A DNA stretch of 48,848 nt, from contig NZ_JAUYFA010000080.1 in NCBI RefSeq assembly GCF_030691135.1, forward strand, positions 1 to 48,848, read 5' to 3'. How positions within the stretch are numbered: position 1 is the stretch's first letter; every line of letters starts with the position of its first letter. Origin of the DNA: Phreatobacter sp. (GTDB lineage Bacteria; Pseudomonadota; Alphaproteobacteria; Rhizobiales; Phreatobacteraceae). Shown here piece by piece: positions 35,055-43,919 of the stretch. Position numbers and translations under genes: made by a program. The notes under the pieces were generated by a model. The model was not told where the DNA came from and did no database searches. It was given only the letters and a program-made list of their open reading frames with translations.

Positions 35055-35714
35055 ATGACCATCCACACCCTGCCGGAGGCGGATGCCGCCTTCGATCCGG
35101 AGGCGGTGAGCTATGTCGGCTCGATCGCGGCGGTTCGCGCCCGCCATCCAGAGCCCATGTCGCGCGCCACCGACAAGGTCATCACCCGGCTCGACAGGCA
35201 CTGCCGGGCGATCATCGAAAGGTCGACCTTCGTCATCGTCGGCACCCATGGGTCGAAGGGCGCCGACGTGTCGCCGCGCGGCGATCCCGCCGGCTTTGTC
35301 CGGGTCCTCGACGACCAGCACCTCCTGCTGCCGGACCGCATCGGCAACAACCGCTTCGACTCGCTGGAGAACATCTTCGAGACGGGACTCGTCGGCATGC
35401 TCTTCGTCGTGCCGGGCATGGCGGAGGTGCTGCGTGTCAACGGCCGCGCCCGCATCACCGACGACACTGCCCTTCTCGCCGGCTCGCAGGTGCAGGGGCG
35501 GCCGCCGAAGATCGGCGTGCTGGTCACGGTCGCCGAGGCCTATCTGCACTGCGCCAAAGCGGTGAACCGCGCCGCGCTCTGGGACCCCGCCCGCTACATC
35601 GACCGCAACGACCTGCCGAGCTACGGCGCCATGCTGGTCGACCATTGCGAGGGGCTGACCCAGGATGAGAGCGATCGCCAGGGTGCGGAAATGGCCCGCC
35701 GGGGCATGTATTGA
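35055..35714 (+). CDS. Pyridoxamine-5'-phosphate-oxidase-family FMN-binding protein
   Basis: Predicted 219-residue cytoplasmic split-barrel protein of the MSMEG_1061-like group. Typical segments are SRATDKVITRLDRHCRAII, FVIVGTHGSKGADVSPRGD, DRIGNNRFDSLENI and GRARITDD. Such proteins bind FMN or F420 and their reactions are mostly unknown. It is probably cotranscribed with the TRAP receptor gene and has ggag upstream. Confidence 0.85.
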   Translation: MTIHTLPEADAAFDPEAVSYVGSIAAVRARHPEPMSRATDKVITRLDRHCRAIIERSTFVIVGTHGSKGADVSPRGDPAGFVRVLDDQHLLLPDRIGNNRFDSLENIFETGLVGMLFVVPGMAEVLRVNGRARITDDTALLAGSQVQGRPPKIGVLVTVAEAYLHCAKAVNRAALWDPARYIDRNDLPSYGAMLVDHCEGLTQDESDRQGAEMARRGMY

Positions 35715-35720
35715 GCCGTC

Positions 35721-36599
35721 TCAGTAGATGCCGGCGGGAAAGGCCTTGAGGTAGAGCTCGGCATAGGTGCCCTTTTCCCAGATCCGCTGCAGCGCGTGAT
35801 TGACGGCGCGCCGCAGCGGTTCGTTGCCGCGCCGCATGACGATGGCGAGGCCCTCGCCGAAATAGCGGCTCTCGGTGAAGGCGCCGCCGAGGAAGCGGCA
35901 GCAGCCGGCGGAGGCCTCGCCGCTCAGCCAGAAGCCGCTGGCGACGCCGTCTGCGAAGAGCACGTCCACGTCGCGCTCCAGCAGGGCGCGCCGCGCTGTT
36001 TCGACGTCCGGATAGGTGCGCCGCGCCGACTGGGGGAAAAACTGGGTGATGTATGCTTCGTGCGCCGTGCCCTGCACCGTGGCGATGGACCGTCCGGCCA
36101 GTGCCTCCGGTGTCGCCTCCGTCAGGCGGGTGTCGCTGCGCATGAGGAACCGGGCGGGGGTTTCGAGGTAGCGGTCCGACACCTCGAAGCGGCGGCGGAT
36201 GTCGGGCGTGATCGCCAGCGATGCGATGACGGCGTCACCCGCATTGCGGTCCAGGCTCTCGGTGAGCAGGTCGAAGCGGCGGACCTGGATGGTACAGGGG
36301 ACACCGAGCTCCTCGCAGATGGCCCGGGCGATGTCGATGTTGAACCCGACCGGCCGGCCGTCCGGACCGGCGAAATTATAGGGCGGGAAGTCGTCCTCGG
36401 TGAGAAAGCGGATCTGCGGCACGCGGGTGAGGTCGACGCGCTCGCTGCGCCGGCGCGGGTCCCAGTAACTGGGGATCGTGACCTGGGCCGGCGATGCTCC
36501 CCCGGTGCCGGCGAGGGTTCCCTCCGCCATGGCGCGCGGCGCGGCCAGGAGACCCGCGGCTGCAACCAGGACTAAGAATTTCACAGGCACACACGCCAT
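35721..36599 (-). CDS. ABC transporter substrate-binding protein, family 3 (amino-acid type)
   Basis: Predicted 292-residue periplasmic receptor. A signal peptide (about 1-25, ending RAMA) is followed by the family 3 fold: IRFLTEDDFPPYNFAG, GFNIDIARAICEELGVPC, ASLAITPDIRRRFEVSDRY and the C-terminal IWEKGTYAELY. An Arg-rich linker RRRSERVDL precedes the domain. The start at 36599 is chosen by signal-peptide fit; a longer ATG start at 36629 remains possible and no strong ribosome site is visible. No permease or ATPase neighbours. Confidence 0.85.
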   Translation of the reverse strand: MACVPVKFLVLVAAAGLLAAPRAMAEGTLAGTGGASPAQVTIPSYWDPRRRSERVDLTRVPQIRFLTEDDFPPYNFAGPDGRPVGFNIDIARAICEELGVPCTIQVRRFDLLTESLDRNAGDAVIASLAITPDIRRRFEVSDRYLETPARFLMRSDTRLTEATPEALAGRSIATVQGTAHEAYITQFFPQSARRTYPDVETARRALLERDVDVLFADGVASGFWLSGEASAGCCRFLGGAFTESRYFGEGLAIVMRRGNEPLRRAVNHALQRIWEKGTYAELYLKAFPAGIY

Positions 36600-36695
36600 C
36601 CGGGTTCGTCCGACTGATGCCGGCTCCATGTCGTCTTATAGCCTGACGTCGGGGCGTCCGGGAGGGGTCGGGCGCAGGGACCGGACGGCGGGGCC

Positions 36696-38789
36696 ATGCG
36701 GCTTGACGAGTTTCGCACGCGGTTCGCCGAAAGGTCGGTGGCGCGCCCGGCGGCGGCGCCTCCCACAGCGGTTCGCCATGCGCCCGTCGCCGGCCCGCGC
36801 CCGCGCCTCGTCGATGAATTGGTCGATCCGCTGCACCGGGTCCGCGTTGCCTATATCGCGGGCCTCTGGAACGTCCCGCCGCTGGAGACAGCCCTGGCGC
36901 TCGGTCTCACGACGGCGGAGGCCATCGCAGCGGCCCTCGCCGTCCGGCTGGGGGGCACTGTCGAACCTCTGGACGGCGCGCACCCCACCGTCGCCGCCGA
37001 TCCGCAATCCTGGCGTCGTGTCCTCGCGCGTGGTGCCGTGGGGGTCTCCCGCCCTGTCGGTGGCAGGGCTCTCCTGATCGCCCCGGGTCCGGCCGAGGCC
37101 GAAAGGCTCGCCGCGGACGCCGGGCCCGCCGCCGACGGTCTGCCTCTTCTCGTCGCCACGCCGCAGGCTTTCGCGCGCCTCGTGCGTGCCTGGGCCGAGG
37201 TGCCCTGGGTCGGAGAGGCTGTCTCGACCCTCGCGGTGGAAGAGCCGGCACTTTCGGCTTCAGACCGGGTGCTCATGCGACGCATGGCGATGGCGGTCGT
37301 GGTGATGCTCGTCGCACTGTTCCTGGCGCTCACCGTCGGACCCGCCTGGCTGGCGCTTGCCGCGGGCGGCATGGTCGGGCTTCTCGTCGCCGCCTGGGTT
37401 CTCCTGCGGGTCGCGGCGGCGACCATCCCGCCGCTGGCGTTGCCGCGCACGCCGCTCGGCGAGGCCGCTCTGCCGCGCTACACGATCCTCTGCGCGCTCT
37501 ACCGCGAGGAAGCCGTTGCGGAAGGCCTGCTGGCGTCTCTCGCCCGGCTCGACTATCCGCGCGCCAAGCTGGACATCAAGCTGGTGCTCGAGGCGGACGA
37601 TCCGGATACCCTCGCCGCCATCCGCCGCGCCGCGCCCGATGCGACGGTCGAGGTGATCGTCGTGCCGGCCCTCGGTCCCCGGACCAAGCCGAAGGCATTA
37701 ATGATGGCGCTGCCCTTCGCCACGGGCGATGTCATCGTGGTCTATGACGCCGAGGATCGGCCAGGCCGGGGGCAGTTGCGCGAAGCCGCCGAGACTTTCG
37801 CCGTCGCCGACGCCCGGCTCGGCTGCCTGCAGGCCCCGCTCGCCATCGTCAATCCTGGCGACAGCCTGCTGGCCCGGTTCTATGCGGCCGAGTACGACGC
37901 ACTGTTCCGCGTCCTGCTGCCGGCGCTGGCGCGCTTTCATCTACCGATGCCGCTGGGCGGCACCTCGAACCATTTCCGCCGGGTGGCGCTCGACCAGAGC
38001 CTGGGATGGGACCCCTACAACGTCACCGAGGATGCCGATCTCGGCTTTCGCCTCGCGCGCAACGGCTGGCGCATCGGCACGATCGCGACGCCGACCCTCG
38101 AGGAGGCGCCGGTCACCTTCGGCGACTGGCTGCGCCAGCGCAGCCGCTGGTTCAAGGGCTGGATGCAGACCCTCGCGATCCTCGCTCGCGATCCCCGTCG
38201 GCTGGGGCGCGAGATCGGCCTCGCCGGCCTGCTCGTGCTTGCCGCGACGCTCGCCGGCGCGCTCGGCTCGGCGCTTGTGCATCTGACCTGTCTCGCCGCC
38301 TTTGTCGTCACCTGGCTGATCCACGGCCTGCCGTCATGGGCGGGAGCCGGCGCTGCGGTGTTCCTGCTCGGCTATGCGGGCAGCGTCGTCTACAAGGTCG
38401 TCGGGCTGGTGCGGGCCGGGCGGCCTGGTCTCCTGCCATGGCTGGTGCTGCTGCCGCTCGTCTGGATCGCCATGGGGCTCGCGGCACTGAAGGCCGTCGG
38501 GGATCTCTGGTTCCGGCCCTTCCACTGGGAGAAGACCCCGCACGGTGCCGGGAGCTGGCCGGAAGCCGTTGCCGATGCGCCCGTCGCGCCAGGCCCGCCT
38601 GAGGCGCTGGAGCGCATCGTCGCCCTGTCGGAGGCCGTAATGGCGAGCGGCCGGCACAGCCCGCATGATGTCGCCGCCGCGCTGCGCCGCCAATGCCGAC
38701 GCTGGCAGCGGGAGGGGACGGCGCCGGCCCTCCTCGCGGTGGTGGAGGCCTATGGCCGCGAAGTCGAGGGCCGCCGCCGGCCGGGTTGA
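36696..38789 (+). CDS. Membrane glycosyltransferase, family 2 (processive type) with extra N-terminal domain
   Basis: Predicted 697-residue inner-membrane protein. Residues about 55-170 resemble the N-terminal regulatory domain of GspE-type ATPases. Two membrane segments span about 197-240. The GT2 catalytic domain (260-490) has LEADDPDT, YDAED (350-354), TEDADLGFRL (Asp446 region) and QRSRWFKGW (481-489), the set of processive cellulose/glucan-type synthases. Several more membrane segments (about 498-620) and a soluble tail follow. It probably makes and exports a surface polysaccharide; the sugar is unknown. It stands alone, without polymer-export partners in the window. Confidence 0.85.
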   Translation: MRLDEFRTRFAERSVARPAAAPPTAVRHAPVAGPRPRLVDELVDPLHRVRVAYIAGLWNVPPLETALALGLTTAEAIAAALAVRLGGTVEPLDGAHPTVAADPQSWRRVLARGAVGVSRPVGGRALLIAPGPAEAERLAADAGPAADGLPLLVATPQAFARLVRAWAEVPWVGEAVSTLAVEEPALSASDRVLMRRMAMAVVVMLVALFLALTVGPAWLALAAGGMVGLLVAAWVLLRVAAATIPPLALPRTPLGEAALPRYTILCALYREEAVAEGLLASLARLDYPRAKLDIKLVLEADDPDTLAAIRRAAPDATVEVIVVPALGPRTKPKALMMALPFATGDVIVVYDAEDRPGRGQLREAAETFAVADARLGCLQAPLAIVNPGDSLLARFYAAEYDALFRVLLPALARFHLPMPLGGTSNHFRRVALDQSLGWDPYNVTEDADLGFRLARNGWRIGTIATPTLEEAPVTFGDWLRQRSRWFKGWMQTLAILARDPRRLGREIGLAGLLVLAATLAGALGSALVHLTCLAAFVVTWLIHGLPSWAGAGAAVFLLGYAGSVVYKVVGLVRAGRPGLLPWLVLLPLVWIAMGLAALKAVGDLWFRPFHWEKTPHGAGSWPEAVADAPVAPGPPEALERIVALSEAVMASGRHSPHDVAAALRRQCRRWQREGTAPALLAVVEAYGREVEGRRRPG

Positions 38790-38895
38790 GATCAGCCGAT
38801 CGAGGGACGCCGACGCGCCCGGCAGAGGCTTGTCACGGCGGGGCCTTGGCGCGACAAGGGCGCCTTCGCATGCACTTTCAGCCGGGAGACGATGG

Positions 38896-39330
38896 ATGAG
38901 CGCAGGGGACCAGCCGGTCGCGGTCCGACCGTCCGATCGTCACAGCGCTTTCCATCGCCTCATCGGCTGGGAGGTGGTGGAATGGACCGACGGGCGCGCC
39001 GTGATGACCTGTCCCGTGCGGGAGGAGTTCATGAACCGCGGCGGCGGCCTGCATGGCGGCCTGGTCGCGACGCTGATGGACTCGGCCGGTGGCTACGCCG
39101 CCCTCGGCGGCCCGCCGCAGGACCCGGATGCGATGGACGGCCGGGGCGTCACCCTGTCCCTGACGGTGAACTATCTGGGAACCGCCCGCGACGGCGTTCT
39201 GACCGTGACCGCCAACCGCACCGGCGGCGGCCGCAGTGTCGCCTTCGTCGCGATCCGGGTCGAAGACGACAAGGGCAATGTCATCGCCGACGGCGTCGGC
39301 ACGTTCCGCCGGTTCTCCGGCGAGCGTTGA
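38896..39330 (+). CDS. PaaI-family thioesterase (hot-dog fold)
   Basis: Predicted 144-residue cytoplasmic thioesterase. PaaI marks: MTCPVREEFMNRGGGLHGGL with the HGG turn, ATLMDSAGGYAAL with the acidic catalytic position, and TVNYLGTARDG. The start at 38896 has gggagacg upstream; the longer frame overlaps the glycosyltransferase end. Substrate acyl-CoA unknown. It converges on hslO with three bases between stops. Confidence 0.87.
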   Translation: MSAGDQPVAVRPSDRHSAFHRLIGWEVVEWTDGRAVMTCPVREEFMNRGGGLHGGLVATLMDSAGGYAALGGPPQDPDAMDGRGVTLSLTVNYLGTARDGVLTVTANRTGGGRSVAFVAIRVEDDKGNVIADGVGTFRRFSGER

Positions 39331-39333
39331 GAC

Positions 39334-40308
39334 CTATTCGGCCGGGTCAAATTCCACCGGCGCATAGCGATAGCTGGTCGAGCAATATTCGCAGGTGACG
39401 GTGATGGCGCCGTCCTCGACCATGTCGCGGCGCTCCGCGGAGGTGAAGCTGCTGACGATTCCGGAAATGCGGTCGCGCGAACAGGTGCAATGTTCCTTCA
39501 CGTCCTGCGCCTCGAAGACCCTGACGCCCCGCTCGTGGAACAGGCGGAACAGAAGCCTTTCCGGCGAGAGGGTGCTGTCGACCAGTTCGTCGTCCTCGAT
39601 CGTGTCGGTCAGCGCACGCGCCTCGGCCCAGGCCTCGTGCGGCTCGGGCAGGACGGTGCCGTCCGGCGCGTCGCCCGGGGCGAGGTCGCGATGGCTTTCG
39701 CCGCCGGCCGGCGGGAGATGCTGGACCATCAGTCCGCCGGCCCGCCAGGTGTGCTTCATGCCGTCGTCGCCGGGAACATATTCTTCCGCCGCGGCGAGAC
39801 GCACCCGGGTGGCGATCTGCTCGGACTGGCGGAAATACTGATCGGCCGCCCGCTCGAGGCCCTGCCCGTCGAGCGACACGATGCCCTGGTAGCGCTGCAT
39901 GTCGCCGCCCTGGTCGATGGTCATCACCAACTGGCCGGAGCCGAGCAGCGCCGCGGGCTCCGCCCGGCCGGCCGCGATCGCGGCATCGACCGCCTCGGCA
40001 TCGAAACGGGCCAGGGCACGGACGCGGTCCGGCGTCGCGACATCGACGACGACCATGCGGACCGGACCGTCAGACTGCGTCTGCAGGATCAGGCGTCCGT
40101 CGAACTTGAGGCCGGAGCCGAGCAGCAGGGTCAGTGCCGTCGCTTCGGCCAAAACGCGTGCGACGGGCGCGGGATAGCCGTGACGGTCGATCATGGTCGA
40201 GACCGAGCGGCCGAGGCGGATGACGCGGCCGCGCAGATCGATCTCGTCGACCTGGAAGGGCACAACGATGTCGTCTGCGCCGCCGGTAATATCAGGGATC
40301 GTGGACAT
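39334..40308 (-). CDS. hslO: Hsp33 redox-regulated chaperone
   Basis: Predicted 324-residue cytoplasmic holdase that is switched on by oxidative unfolding. The zinc switch is intact: HCTCSRDR (Cys-x-Cys) and CEYC (Cys-x-x-Cys) near the C-terminus. The N-terminal domain has ALTLLLGSGLKFDGRLILQT. The start at 40308 is preceded only by a weak tagg; a tatagg four bases upstream could be a -10 box of a nearly leaderless transcript. Confidence 0.93.
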   Translation of the reverse strand: MSTIPDITGGADDIVVPFQVDEIDLRGRVIRLGRSVSTMIDRHGYPAPVARVLAEATALTLLLGSGLKFDGRLILQTQSDGPVRMVVVDVATPDRVRALARFDAEAVDAAIAAGRAEPAALLGSGQLVMTIDQGGDMQRYQGIVSLDGQGLERAADQYFRQSEQIATRVRLAAAEEYVPGDDGMKHTWRAGGLMVQHLPPAGGESHRDLAPGDAPDGTVLPEPHEAWAEARALTDTIEDDELVDSTLSPERLLFRLFHERGVRVFEAQDVKEHCTCSRDRISGIVSSFTSAERRDMVEDGAITVTCEYCSTSYRYAPVEFDPAE

Positions 40309-40625
40309 TGGGCCTATATGAAGGCTTGCGAGCCGGATTGCGAGAGGCAGCGGAGAGGGATCTGGCCGGGCGCGACCGCGGTTCACTTTGCCGTGATGAT
40401 CGGTGCGGAGAAACGCGAACGGCGTCAATCGCTTGGGAGCGGGACACCGTTGCGCGGCGGTCACACATGGGTCCGAAACGCGACTTTTTGTTGCGCCGTG
40501 GCAGCGGCAGCCATTGCGCAAGGACGATCGATTACGCTCTATCGGCCAGAAAATTCGCCGACGGGCCGTGGTGCTTCGTGCCCAAGGTCTTCCTTTACGT
40601 CACATCCATCTCGCAAGGTGCATTC
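40309..40625. other. 317-base divergent intergenic region
   Basis: It lies between hslO (minus) and the L,D-transpeptidase gene (plus). It must contain promoters in both directions, but I found no pair of boxes good enough to name. Open frames crossing it have no ribosome site or recognisable protein pattern. A short ctttttg run at about 40483-40489 is not preceded by a hairpin. Confidence 0.5.
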
Positions 40626-41249
40626 ATGCGGCGCTTCCTGCCCATTCTCGCCACGGCGATCGCGCTGGCCTTTTCGGGCACCGCCGCCCAGGCCCAGACG
40701 GTCAATTTCGGCTTTGGCGACCAGGTCATCTTCGATCCGGCCACCAACGCCCCGATGCGCGTCGCGCCGCGCACCGATGGCGGGCCGCGTCCCGGCGCCG
40801 GGGTTTCGGCCATCCCGCGCGAGACGGTGGCCTTCACCGGCCGCTATGCGCCCGGCACCATCGTCATCAACACGCAGGAGCGCCGCCTGTACCTCGTTCA
40901 GGCTGGCGGCACGGCGATCCGCTACGGCGTCGGCGTCGGTCGGCCGGGCTTCTCCTGGGGCGGCAACCAGACGATCACCCGCAAGGCGGAGTGGCCGGAC
41001 TGGCGTCCGCCGGCCCAGATGCTGCGCCGCCGCCCCGACCTGCCGCGCTTCATGGCCGGCGGCCCGGACAATCCGCTCGGCGCCCGCGCCCTCTATCTCG
41101 GCTCGTCGCTCTACCGCATCCACGGCTCCAACGAGCCGCACACCATCGGCACCGCGGTGTCTTCGGGCTGCTTCCGCCTGACCAACGACGACGTAACCGA
41201 CCTCTACACCCGGGTGCGGGTCGGCACGCGGGTCGTCGTCCTGCGCTGA
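40626..41249 (+). CDS. L,D-transpeptidase (YkuD domain)
   Basis: Predicted 207-residue secreted enzyme that makes 3-3 peptidoglycan cross-links or tethers proteins. A signal peptide (1-23, ending AQA) is followed by the YkuD domain (about 77-207), with IHGSNEP containing His166 and SSGCFRL with catalytic Cys182. Aaggtg upstream supports the start. A strong terminator follows. Short single-domain forms like this are present in several paralogues in rhizobia. Confidence 0.93.
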   Translation: MRRFLPILATAIALAFSGTAAQAQTVNFGFGDQVIFDPATNAPMRVAPRTDGGPRPGAGVSAIPRETVAFTGRYAPGTIVINTQERRLYLVQAGGTAIRYGVGVGRPGFSWGGNQTITRKAEWPDWRPPAQMLRRRPDLPRFMAGGPDNPLGARALYLGSSLYRIHGSNEPHTIGTAVSSGCFRLTNDDVTDLYTRVRVGTRVVVLR

Positions 41250-41275
41250 CGCATCCGCCACCGCCAATGTTGACG

Positions 41276-41303
41276 AAGGGCCGGCGGAAACGCCGGCCTT
41301 TTT
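41276..41303 (+). terminator. Intrinsic terminator of the L,D-transpeptidase gene
   Basis: Ggccggcg-gaaa-cgccggcc is a perfect 8-bp stem with a GNRA-type loop, extended by A-U pairs and followed by five T. It lies 27 bases after the stop codon and is the clearest intrinsic terminator in the window. Confidence 0.9.
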
Positions 41304-41480
41304 GCGTCGAGCGCCTCGTTCGGCTTTCCCGGCCCCTGCCGTGCCTGGTCGGGTTGCCCCTATGGGGTGAGTTGCAGGCGAGGTCGTGGCCGACCAGCCA
41401 TGCCCTGCGACCACTCGGGTTGGCATTGGGCCGCAGAACCCCCATTTTGGACGAGAACCGAATCAGAACATCTGAGGCCC

Positions 41481-43916
41481 ATGACCGACCCTTCCGCCCC
41501 GCGCCAGCCCAGTCTCGCCGAAAGGGCCATGGCCGCGCGTGGCAACCAGGCGGCTGCTGGCTATCTCGCCGGCCTCAACCCCGAACAGCAGGCCGCGGTG
41601 GAAACGCTGGACGGCCCGGTGCTCGTGCTGGCGGGCGCCGGCACCGGCAAGACGCGGGTGCTGACCACCCGCATCGCCCATATCCTCAACCAGCGCCGCG
41701 CCTTCCCCTCCGAGATCCTCGCCGTGACCTTCACCAACAAGGCGGCGCGCGAGATGAAGGAGCGTGTCGCGCATCTGGTCGGCGAGGCGGTCGAGGGCAT
41801 GCCCTGGCTCGGCACCTTCCACGCGACGGGGGTGAAGATCCTGCGCCGCCATGCCGAACTCGCTGGCCTCAAGCCCGGCTTCACCATCCTCGACACGGAC
41901 GACCAGATCCGCCTGCTCAAACAGCTCATCCAGGCCGAGGACATCGACGAGAAGCGCTGGCCGGCGCGCGTGCTCGCCTCCGCCATCGACGGCTGGAAGA
42001 ACCGGGCGCTGACCCCTGACAAGGTCCCGTCCGGCGAGGCTGCGGCCTATGCCAACGGGCTCGGCCTCAAGCTCTACGCCGATTATCAGGCGCGGCTGAA
42101 AGTGCTGAACGCGGTGGATTTCGGCGACCTGCTGCTGGAGGTCATCCGCCTGTTCCGCGAAAATCCCGGCGTGCTCGCCGAGTATCAGCGGAAGTTCAAG
42201 TTCATTCTGGTGGACGAGTATCAGGACACCAACGTTGCGCAATATCTCTGGCTGCGGCTGCTGGCCCAGCGCCAGGAAGGCCGGCCGCAGAACATCTGCT
42301 GCGTCGGTGACGACGATCAGTCGATCTATGGCTGGCGCGGCGCCGAGGTCGACAACATCCTGCGCTTCGACAAGGACTTTCCCGGCGCGACGGTGATCCG
42401 GCTGGAGCGCAACTACCGCTCGACCGGCCATATCCTGGCAGCCGCCGCCCATCTCATCGCCCATAACGAGGGGCGGCTCGGCAAGACGCTGTTCACCGAC
42501 GGCGAGGACGGCGCCAAGCCGACGCTGACCTCGGTCTGGGATTCAGAGGAGGAGGCGCGCTCGGTCGGCGAGGAACTGGAACAGCTGCAGCGCCAGGGCC
42601 ATGCTCTGAACGAGGCCGCCATCCTGGTGCGCGCCTCCTTCCAGATGCGCGAGTTCGAGGACCGCTTCATCACCATCGGCCTACCCTACCGGGTCATCGG
42701 CGGCCCGCGCTTCTACGAACGGCTGGAGATCCGCGACGCGCTCGCCTATCTGCGCTGCGTCGGCCAGGCCTCTGACGATCTCGCCTTCGAGCGCATCGTC
42801 AACACGCCGAAGCGCGGCCTCGGCGACGCGACGCTGCAGCAGTTGCACGACTATGCGCGGGCGAGGGGCGTTCCGCTCATGCAGGCGGCGCGGGTGCTCA
42901 CCGAGACCGAGGAGATGAAGCCGAAGGCGCGGCGGGCGCTGAAGGACCTCATCGACAATTTCGACCGCTGGGCCGGGCAGATCGAGGCCATGCCCCATTC
43001 CGAGCTCGCCCAGCTGGTGCTGGACGAGAGCGGCTATACGGAGATGTGGCAGAAGGACAAGACCGCCGAAGGGGCAGGCCGGCTGGAAAACCTCAAGGAA
43101 CTCGTGCGCTCGATGGAGGAGTTCGAGAACCTGTCCGGCTTCCTCGAACATATCGCGCTGGTGACGGAAGCTCGCGGCGAGGGCGAGACCGAGGATGCGG
43201 TGTCGATCATGACGCTGCATTCGGCCAAGGGTCTCGAGTTCGAGACCGTGTTCCTGCCCGGCTGGGAGGAGGGGCTTTTTCCCCACCAGCGCTCGCTCGA
43301 CGAGAACGGTCGCGCCGGTCTCGAGGAGGAACGTCGCCTGGCCTATGTCGGCATCACCAGGGCGCGGCGGCGGGCGAAGATCTATTTTGCCGGCAACAGG
43401 CGCATTCACGGCCTGTGGCAGTCGACGGTGCCGAGCCGCTTCGTCAACGACCTGCCGCCCGACCATGTGGAAGTCTCCGAAGGCCTCGGCACCTCGGGCT
43501 ATGGCGGCATGGGGCGCGGCGGCTTCGGCCAGAGCCGCTTCGACAATGTGGAGAGCTTCTCCTCGACCTATGCGACGCCCGGCTGGCAGCGGGCGCAGGC
43601 GCAGCGCACGCTGAACGAGGCGCAGGCGCGCTTCACCGGCCGGACCGGCAGCCAGGCCTTCGGCTCGACCTTCGCGGAGGGGCGCGGCGGCTTCCAGGGA
43701 CGGCTCACCGACCGCTCCGGCAGCGGCCGGACCATCGACGGCGAACTCGTCGCCAAGTCGACCGGCGAGCCCTCGCGCTACCAGCCCGGCGACCGGGTGT
43801 TCCACCTCAAGTTCGGCTATGGCGACGTCATGGCCTCGGAGGGCAATAAGCTCACGGTGCAGTTCGACAAGGCCGGCGAGAAGAAGGTGGTGGACAGTTT
43901 CGTCCAGGCGGCGTGA
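41481..43916 (+). CDS. uvrD: ATP-dependent DNA helicase UvrD/PcrA
   Basis: Predicted 811-residue superfamily 1A 3'-5' helicase for excision and mismatch repair. Motifs in order: AGAGTGKT (51-58), VDEYQD (244-249), GDDDQSIYGWRGA (276-288), LERNYRST, TLHSAKGLEF and YVGITRAR. A low-complexity linker rich in Gly/Ser/Gln (about 670-760) leads to a C-terminal Tudor-like end (YQPGDRVFHLKFGYGDV), which in PcrA binds RNA polymerase. The start at 41481 has tgagg upstream. It is probably the only large helicase here and is monocistronic. Confidence 0.95.
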   Translation: MTDPSAPRQPSLAERAMAARGNQAAAGYLAGLNPEQQAAVETLDGPVLVLAGAGTGKTRVLTTRIAHILNQRRAFPSEILAVTFTNKAAREMKERVAHLVGEAVEGMPWLGTFHATGVKILRRHAELAGLKPGFTILDTDDQIRLLKQLIQAEDIDEKRWPARVLASAIDGWKNRALTPDKVPSGEAAAYANGLGLKLYADYQARLKVLNAVDFGDLLLEVIRLFRENPGVLAEYQRKFKFILVDEYQDTNVAQYLWLRLLAQRQEGRPQNICCVGDDDQSIYGWRGAEVDNILRFDKDFPGATVIRLERNYRSTGHILAAAAHLIAHNEGRLGKTLFTDGEDGAKPTLTSVWDSEEEARSVGEELEQLQRQGHALNEAAILVRASFQMREFEDRFITIGLPYRVIGGPRFYERLEIRDALAYLRCVGQASDDLAFERIVNTPKRGLGDATLQQLHDYARARGVPLMQAARVLTETEEMKPKARRALKDLIDNFDRWAGQIEAMPHSELAQLVLDESGYTEMWQKDKTAEGAGRLENLKELVRSMEEFENLSGFLEHIALVTEARGEGETEDAVSIMTLHSAKGLEFETVFLPGWEEGLFPHQRSLDENGRAGLEEERRLAYVGITRARRRAKIYFAGNRRIHGLWQSTVPSRFVNDLPPDHVEVSEGLGTSGYGGMGRGGFGQSRFDNVESFSSTYATPGWQRAQAQRTLNEAQARFTGRTGSQAFGSTFAEGRGGFQGRLTDRSGSGRTIDGELVAKSTGEPSRYQPGDRVFHLKFGYGDVMASEGNKLTVQFDKAGEKKVVDSFVQAA

Positions 43917-43919
43917 CGG

